DNA from: Planctomycetota bacterium
GTDB lineage: Bacteria; Planctomycetota; Planctomycetia; Pirellulales; Pirellulaceae
Direction of reading: 5' to 3'
Assembly (NCBI GenBank): GCA_029259935.1
Contig: JAJDEH010000246.1
Coordinates: forward strand, 1 to 9,836
DNA length: 9,836 nt
Shown here: in pieces, positions 7,466 through 9,836 of the stretch
Layout: every line of letters begins with the position of its first letter
How positions within the stretch are numbered: position 1 is the first letter of the stretch
The notes under the pieces: model-generated
Database searches by the model: none
Seen by the model: only the letters and a program-made list of their open reading frames with translations
What the model was told of the DNA's origin: nothing
Program-made: the position numbers and the translations under genes

Positions 7466-7867
7466 TCAAACCCAATGCCAAAAACAGTGCAGCAGCCAGT
7501 CATTGGGTCCGGCGATCAGCTTGTCGTAATAGCGGTTGCCCACTAGTTTATCCGACTCGCCGTCGTCGATGAGGGTTCCGAGTTGGGCGAGTGCCGCGGG
7601 TGCGTCGTTGTCGAGCCACTCAGCGAGGGCGGCTTCAAGTGACGGTACATCGTTTTCATTCTCGGCGGAGCCAGCCACCATCAGGTCTTTCCCTGGGCCG
7701 CCGTGAATGAAGTCTCGACCGGTGCCGCCAATGAGAAGATCGTTGCCCAAGCCGCCGAAGATCCGATCGTTTCCCGCTCCGCCTACAGCGACATCGTTGC
7801 CGCTGCCGGCAAATATCCAATCGTTCCCCGTTCCGCCTACGACGATATCATTGCCGCTGCCGGCGTG
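7466..7867 (-). pseudogene. C-terminal fragment of an RTX (hemolysin-type calcium-binding) protein fused to a kinase fragment
   Basis: About 133 codons ending at TGA 7466-7468. Seven nonapeptide repeats of the GGxGxDxUx type (for example GSGNDIVVG, GTGNDWIFA, GLGNDLLIG) form a parallel beta-roll that binds calcium between turns. After them comes the C-terminal tail VPSLEAALAEWL, DDGESDKLVGNRYYDKLIAGPNDWLL, typical of the ends of large secreted planctomycete repeat proteins. The 5' part of that gene is missing: upstream the frame runs directly into a protein-kinase sequence (junction near 7868, ...SSHQVDI then HAGSGND). In one frame from 8413 this reads as a 315-residue kinase-RTX chimera. The tail and stop look intact, so this is the 3' remnant of a lost gene. 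Confidence 0.75.
7673..7861 (-). repeat. Seven tandem 27-bp RTX calcium-binding repeats
   Basis: Seven consecutive 27-bp units encode nonapeptides with the Gly-x-Gly-x-Asp pattern. Nucleotide identity is partial. The block TTGCCGCTGCCGGC recurs exactly at about 7798 and 7852, two units (54 bp) apart, which could promote slippage or recombination. Confidence 0.85.
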
Positions 7868-8688
7868 AATGTCGACTTGGTGGCTGCTGGTGCTTTGTTC
7901 CGGAGCCAAGTAGTCGATCGTCCCCATCATCTGGCCCGTCGAAGTCAATTCCGCTCCGCCGGGACGGCCTTCGCCCAAAAGCGCCAAACCAAGGTCGAGA
8001 ATCTTGACCACGCCTCCAGCGTCCGCGCTTCGCGACACCTGGGAGTGTGCCGGAACGGTGAGTATCAGGTTGGACGGCTTGACGTCGCGGTGGACCATGC
8101 CGTACTCATGGGCGTGCTGCAGGCCCAACGCCGCCTGGCGAACCAATTCGCAGGCGTCGGCCGTGGCCAGCGGACCGCAATACCGAGCCAACTTCGAGAG
8201 GTCCAACCCTTCCACATACTGCATCACCAGATAATGCATACCTTGATCCTTCCCTGCATCCATGGCGGCAACGATGTTGGGATGCTCGACACGTCCGACG
8301 GCTTTCATTTCTCGGTTGAATCGCGCCACGGCATCCGCCCAGCTTTTCCAGCAACTGGTAATCGCGAATCGTTTGCATAGCGGCGATCGGCGCGGCGGCA
8401 TCTGGTGGTCCAATCGCGGACAACGACGGCTCGCGACCGATCGCCGCGGTGCGGTCGAGGACGTCCTGGCACGGCTGCTCGTTCACATATCACATAAGGA
8501 CCGTTGACGATTCGGCCGCGAATCAACGCGACCAAAGTGTCGCCGGAATCCGGAGTCGTCTGAAGCGTCGCTTGACATTCCTCGCAAGCAGCGAGGTGGT
8601 CCGCGATCTGGTCTCCGCTTTCGCCGCTCAACTGACCGTCGGCATAACTGCACAATATTTCAGGCGTTGGACAGTGCGGTTGGGCCAT
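7868..8688 (-). pseudogene. Planctomycete Hanks-type Ser/Thr protein kinase, multiply disrupted
   Basis: The original start is the ATG at 8688 with AGGA eight bases upstream. Frame 1 (8688 to about 8497) encodes MAQPHCPTPEILCSYADGQL and an HxxxCxxC finger (His31, Cys35, Cys38), as in kinases paired with ECF sigma factors. A 7-bp tandem duplication at 8483-8496 then shifts the frame; removing one copy gives PYVNEQPCQDVLDRTAAIG and on to DYQLLEKLG (frame 2, to about 8338). There the glycine loop and the ATP-binding lysine of subdomains I-II are missing. Frame 3 resumes at ADAVARFNREMKAVGRVEHPNI and runs through MQYVEGLDL, HRDVKPSN (catalytic loop, about 8092-8069), DLGLA (DFG equivalent) and APEQ. 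After SSHQVDI, where family members continue into subdomain IX, the sequence switches to RTX repeats. No active kinase can be made. Its job was probably signal transduction with the adjacent sigma factor. Confidence 0.85.
8483..8496. repeat. Exact 7-bp tandem duplication causing a frameshift
   Basis: TCACATA occurs twice head to tail (8483-8489, 8490-8496). On the coding minus strand this is TATGTGA-TATGTGA. One copy would give an uninterrupted reading from the zinc-finger part (frame of 8688) into VNEQPCQDVLDRTAAIG. The second copy moves the frame by +1. Confidence 0.9.
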
Positions 8689-8714
8689 GCTGATGTCCTA
8701 GATCTGAAGTGAAC

Positions 8715-8737
8715 GCCTTTGTCCCCTGGGACAAGGC
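8715..8737. promoter_or_regulatory. Inverted repeat upstream of the kinase
   Basis: GCCTTTGTCCC (8715-8725) faces GGGACAAGGC (8728-8737): a stem of ten pairs with one bulged T and a tiny loop, about 27 bases upstream of the kinase start. It could be an operator or a leader hairpin. It shares the core GACAAG with the palindrome at 8761. Confidence 0.4.
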
Positions 8738-8760
8738 AATATCCTCTAACAAGTACTTCG

Positions 8761-8777
8761 TTCTTGTCTGACAAGAA
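8761..8777. promoter_or_regulatory. Palindrome TTCTTGTC-T-GACAAGAA upstream of the kinase
   Basis: A perfect 8-bp inverted repeat around one base, extended outward by AGTA (8752-8755) and TACT (8779-8782). The symmetry suits a dimeric DNA-binding protein or an RNA hairpin between the sigma and kinase genes. No T-run follows on either strand that would make it a classical terminator. Confidence 0.4.
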
Positions 8778-8893
8778 ATACTGAGTTTCAAGAATGACCG
8801 GTTGTAAGACTCGATGAAAGCAAGAGTTGCGACCAGCGCGAGGCGACCGCCCAGGCAAAGAGTGTGACGAAAAAAATCGTTGGCAAACAGCGG

Positions 8894-9440
8894 CTATTCA
8901 AGCCCGCTTAGCTCTTCCCGCAATCGGATCAAAACTCGCGACTTTGCTTTATTGACCGCTGAAGAAGGCTTGCCAGGTGTGCTGATTTAATTCACATTGA
9001 ATCAAATCGAGGGTCCGCTGGACCAACTGCATTTTGACAACGGTCTGGTTGGCTTCGTCGGCATCCTCGGGCGGACACTCCGGCAGTTGTTCAAATTGGT
9101 GCTGCGCGTCCGACCCACCCGTGGCCTCGGGTCGCGTTGCCCGCCGACGAAAAAAGTCGCTCAACTTGTTCTTGGTGACTCCCCACAACCAAGCGCGAAA
9201 GCTGGCGCTCTCCCGGTCTTGATCGAATGCCCCGATGCACTTCGAAACCGCATGAAACACATCTTGGACGATGTCGGCGGCGTCTTCGGGCTGCAAATGA
9301 GCACCACGCGCCCACTCATAAACCAGCGGCCCATAAACCTTTGTCAGACGTTCCCATGCCTCCGCATCGTGCCTGCGCACGCGCACCAGCAAACTGGATG
9401 AGGTTGATCCGGACGTTTGAAAGGTGAGATTGGTATTCAT
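8894..9440 (-). pseudogene. ECF RNA polymerase sigma factor, region 4 deleted and frameshifted
   Basis: The ATG at 9440 opens 163 codons ending at 8949. Region 2 is complete: HDAEAWERLTKVYGPLVYEWAR, DAADIVQDVFHAVSK (about residues 53-67), FRAWLWGVTKNKLSDFFRRR (about 81-100). After the linker, region 4 begins with LIQCELNQHTWQAFF and then breaks. One base out of frame, from 8959 to the TAG at 8894-8896, the sequence reads AVNKAKSRVLIRLREELSG, the expected last helix and C-terminus of this sigma group. So roughly twenty residues of the -35-binding helix-turn-helix have been lost and the frame changed. Planctomycete ECF factors of this kind usually sit just upstream of a kinase with a zinc finger, exactly the neighbour here. 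Without region 4 it should not direct promoter recognition. The open reading frame 8949-9440 is the truncated product that could still be made. Confidence 0.85.
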
Positions 9441-9450
9441 GAACGTCCGG
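9409..9450. promoter_or_regulatory. Inverted repeat straddling the sigma factor start codon
   Basis: CCGGACGTT (9409-9417) and AACGTCCGG (9442-9450) are perfect 9-bp complements separated by 24 bases that contain the sigma start codon (9438-9440). In the minus-strand mRNA this hairpin would place the AUG in the loop. It could control translation, or act as a two-site operator. Part of it is coding (residues TSG), so chance cannot be ruled out. Confidence 0.35.
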
Positions 9451-9551
9451 TTGAAAAATCGCCAAGGCTCGAATCCTATCTGAACGGTCGCTCGTAAAAA
9501 AAACAGAATTTAATCGTACCTGGAACTGCTACATGCATACGAGCGCTGCTG

Positions 9552-9569
9552 TCTAGTCCGTTCTAGTCC
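9552..9569. repeat. Short direct repeat TCTAGTCC x2
   Basis: TCTAGTCC occurs at 9552-9559 and 9562-9569, ten bases apart, in the spacer between the sigma remnant and the insertion sequence. Significance unknown; it may be an operator-like repeat or slippage debris. Confidence 0.4.
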
Positions 9570-9606
9570 TGAATCAAGCGACTATTTTTTGGGATTAAGA
9601 TAAGAA

Positions 9607-9687
9607 ACTCGAAAACCCACTGCGTTTTTCGCGGTTTAGTAGGTGTAAGAATACTTCTTCACCGCAACGCTAAGGAGGTTTTCGAGT
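9607..9687. repeat. 11-bp inverted repeat framing the leader of the insertion sequence
   Basis: ACTCGAAAACC (9607-9617) is the exact reverse complement of GGTTTTCGAGT (9677-9687). The right arm overlaps the end of the AAGGAGG ribosome site and the first base pairs of the GTG start at 9686, so pairing would hide the translation start of the small leader ORF. Between the arms lies another imperfect palindrome at 9642-9663 (GGTGtAAGAA facing TTCTTCACC). Confidence 0.45.
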
Positions 9688-9742
9688 GAAGGCCAAACGT
9701 GAGCGGATGGTGAAGTACATCTTGCTTTGTGGGTTAGGTTAG
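9686..9742 (+). CDS. 18-codon leader ORF with a perfect Shine-Dalgarno site
   Basis: A GTG at 9686 lies seven bases behind AAGGAGG (9672-9678), the best ribosome site in the window. It encodes MKAKRERMVKYILLCGLG, basic then hydrophobic, and stops at TAG 9740-9742, 34 bases before the transposase accessory gene. It could be a leader peptide controlling the insertion-sequence genes by coupling. It resembles no family I know. Confidence 0.35.
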   Translation: MKAKRERMVKYILLCGLG

Positions 9743-9776
9743 AGGATTTCGTTTCCTCGAACTTGGGAGCTTTGCG

Positions 9777-9836
9777 ATGGCGAGATCGAAGCGGTCGGTT
9801 GAGAGAGAGGAGTTTTGGAGGTTGGTGCTGGACGAT
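9777..9836 (+). CDS. Probable IS66-type accessory protein TnpA, N-terminal fragment
   Basis: The ATG at 9777 follows GGGAG at a good distance, and the 20 codons up to the window edge read MARSKRSVEREEFWRLVLDD. The phrase EEFWRLVLDD matches the opening helix of TnpA-like accessory proteins of IS66-family insertion sequences, which go on into a Cro-like helix-turn-helix. The left end of the element should lie upstream, plausibly near the GTAAG at 9645, but the terminal inverted repeat cannot be confirmed without the right end. With only 20 residues visible, another transposase-associated DNA-binding protein remains possible. Confidence 0.55.
   Translation, partial: MARSKRSVEREEFWRLVLDD

Larger units (their letters stand above)
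8689..8893. other. Spacer between sigma factor remnant and kinase, with two palindromes
   Basis: About 205 bases without a recognisable gene. It holds two strong inverted repeats (8715-8737 and 8761-8777) and the kinase ribosome site (AGGA at about 8697-8700 read on the minus strand). Confidence 0.5.

Noticed and set aside
7673..7861. A CRISPR-like array, from the regular 27-bp periodicity
   Set aside because: The periodicity is that of coding RTX nonapeptides; there are no conserved repeats with unique spacers.
7703..8380. 225-codon plus-strand ORF over the RTX and kinase fragments
   Set aside because: Its repetitive alanine-rich part is the antisense of the RTX repeats and the rest is the antisense of kinase motifs.
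7466..8413. A working kinase-RTX signalling protein
   Set aside because: The first 24 residues of this frame are the out-of-frame reading of the kinase N-terminus, the ATP-binding lobe is absent, and the true start at 8688 is separated by a frameshift, so a functional fusion is unlikely.

Overview
The window looks like a piece of a Planctomycetes chromosome, probably of the Pirellulales type. Several families rarely found together elsewhere point to this: a PSCyt1-type cytochrome c at the left edge, a DUF1559 protein with an N-terminal zinc ribbon, a cytochrome-c-tagged squalene-cyclase-like toroid protein, and an ECF sigma factor next to a Ser/Thr kinase that carries an N-terminal HxxxCxxC finger and a DLG (not DFG) motif. 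The DNA is moderately GC-rich. I see no rRNA, tRNA or CRISPR array.

Left part (1-5400), ordinary and mostly intact. The 5' end of a minus-strand PSCyt1 protein runs off the left edge. Divergent from it is a 452-residue protein that fuses a TctC-type periplasmic solute-binding domain to a TctB-type four-helix membrane domain, with no TctA permease beside it. After a 200-base spacer there is a short orphan start (good ribosome site, 42 codons) that runs head-on into the end of a SAM-dependent methyltransferase. The methyltransferase lies 44 bases behind a secreted heme-c/terpenoid-cyclase-like protein, and the two may be co-transcribed leftwards. Divergent from that pair is mtaB, encoding the tRNA ms2t6A methylthiotransferase, followed by two tandem hairpins.

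Middle (5500-7430). A DUF1559 protein is followed by a secreted prolyl-oligopeptidase-like protein. The latter stops inside its beta-propeller and lacks the whole catalytic domain.

Right part (7430-9480), a cluster of broken genes. It reads leftwards as an ECF sigma factor and its companion kinase, the usual planctomycete pair, but both are damaged. The sigma factor has lost most of its region-4 helix-turn-helix and has shifted frame. The kinase has an exact 7-bp tandem duplication that shifts frame, a deletion of the ATP-binding N-lobe, and a 3' end replaced by the RTX-repeat C-terminus of an unrelated hemolysin-type calcium-binding protein. With the cut peptidase next to it, this is a mosaic of gene fragments with abrupt junctions.

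Right edge (9600-9836). A leader with inverted repeats and an 18-codon ORF behind a perfect Shine-Dalgarno site precedes the first 20 codons of a probable IS66-type transposase accessory protein (TnpA). An insertion sequence therefore seems to begin here, right beside the decaying locus, and may have helped shape it.
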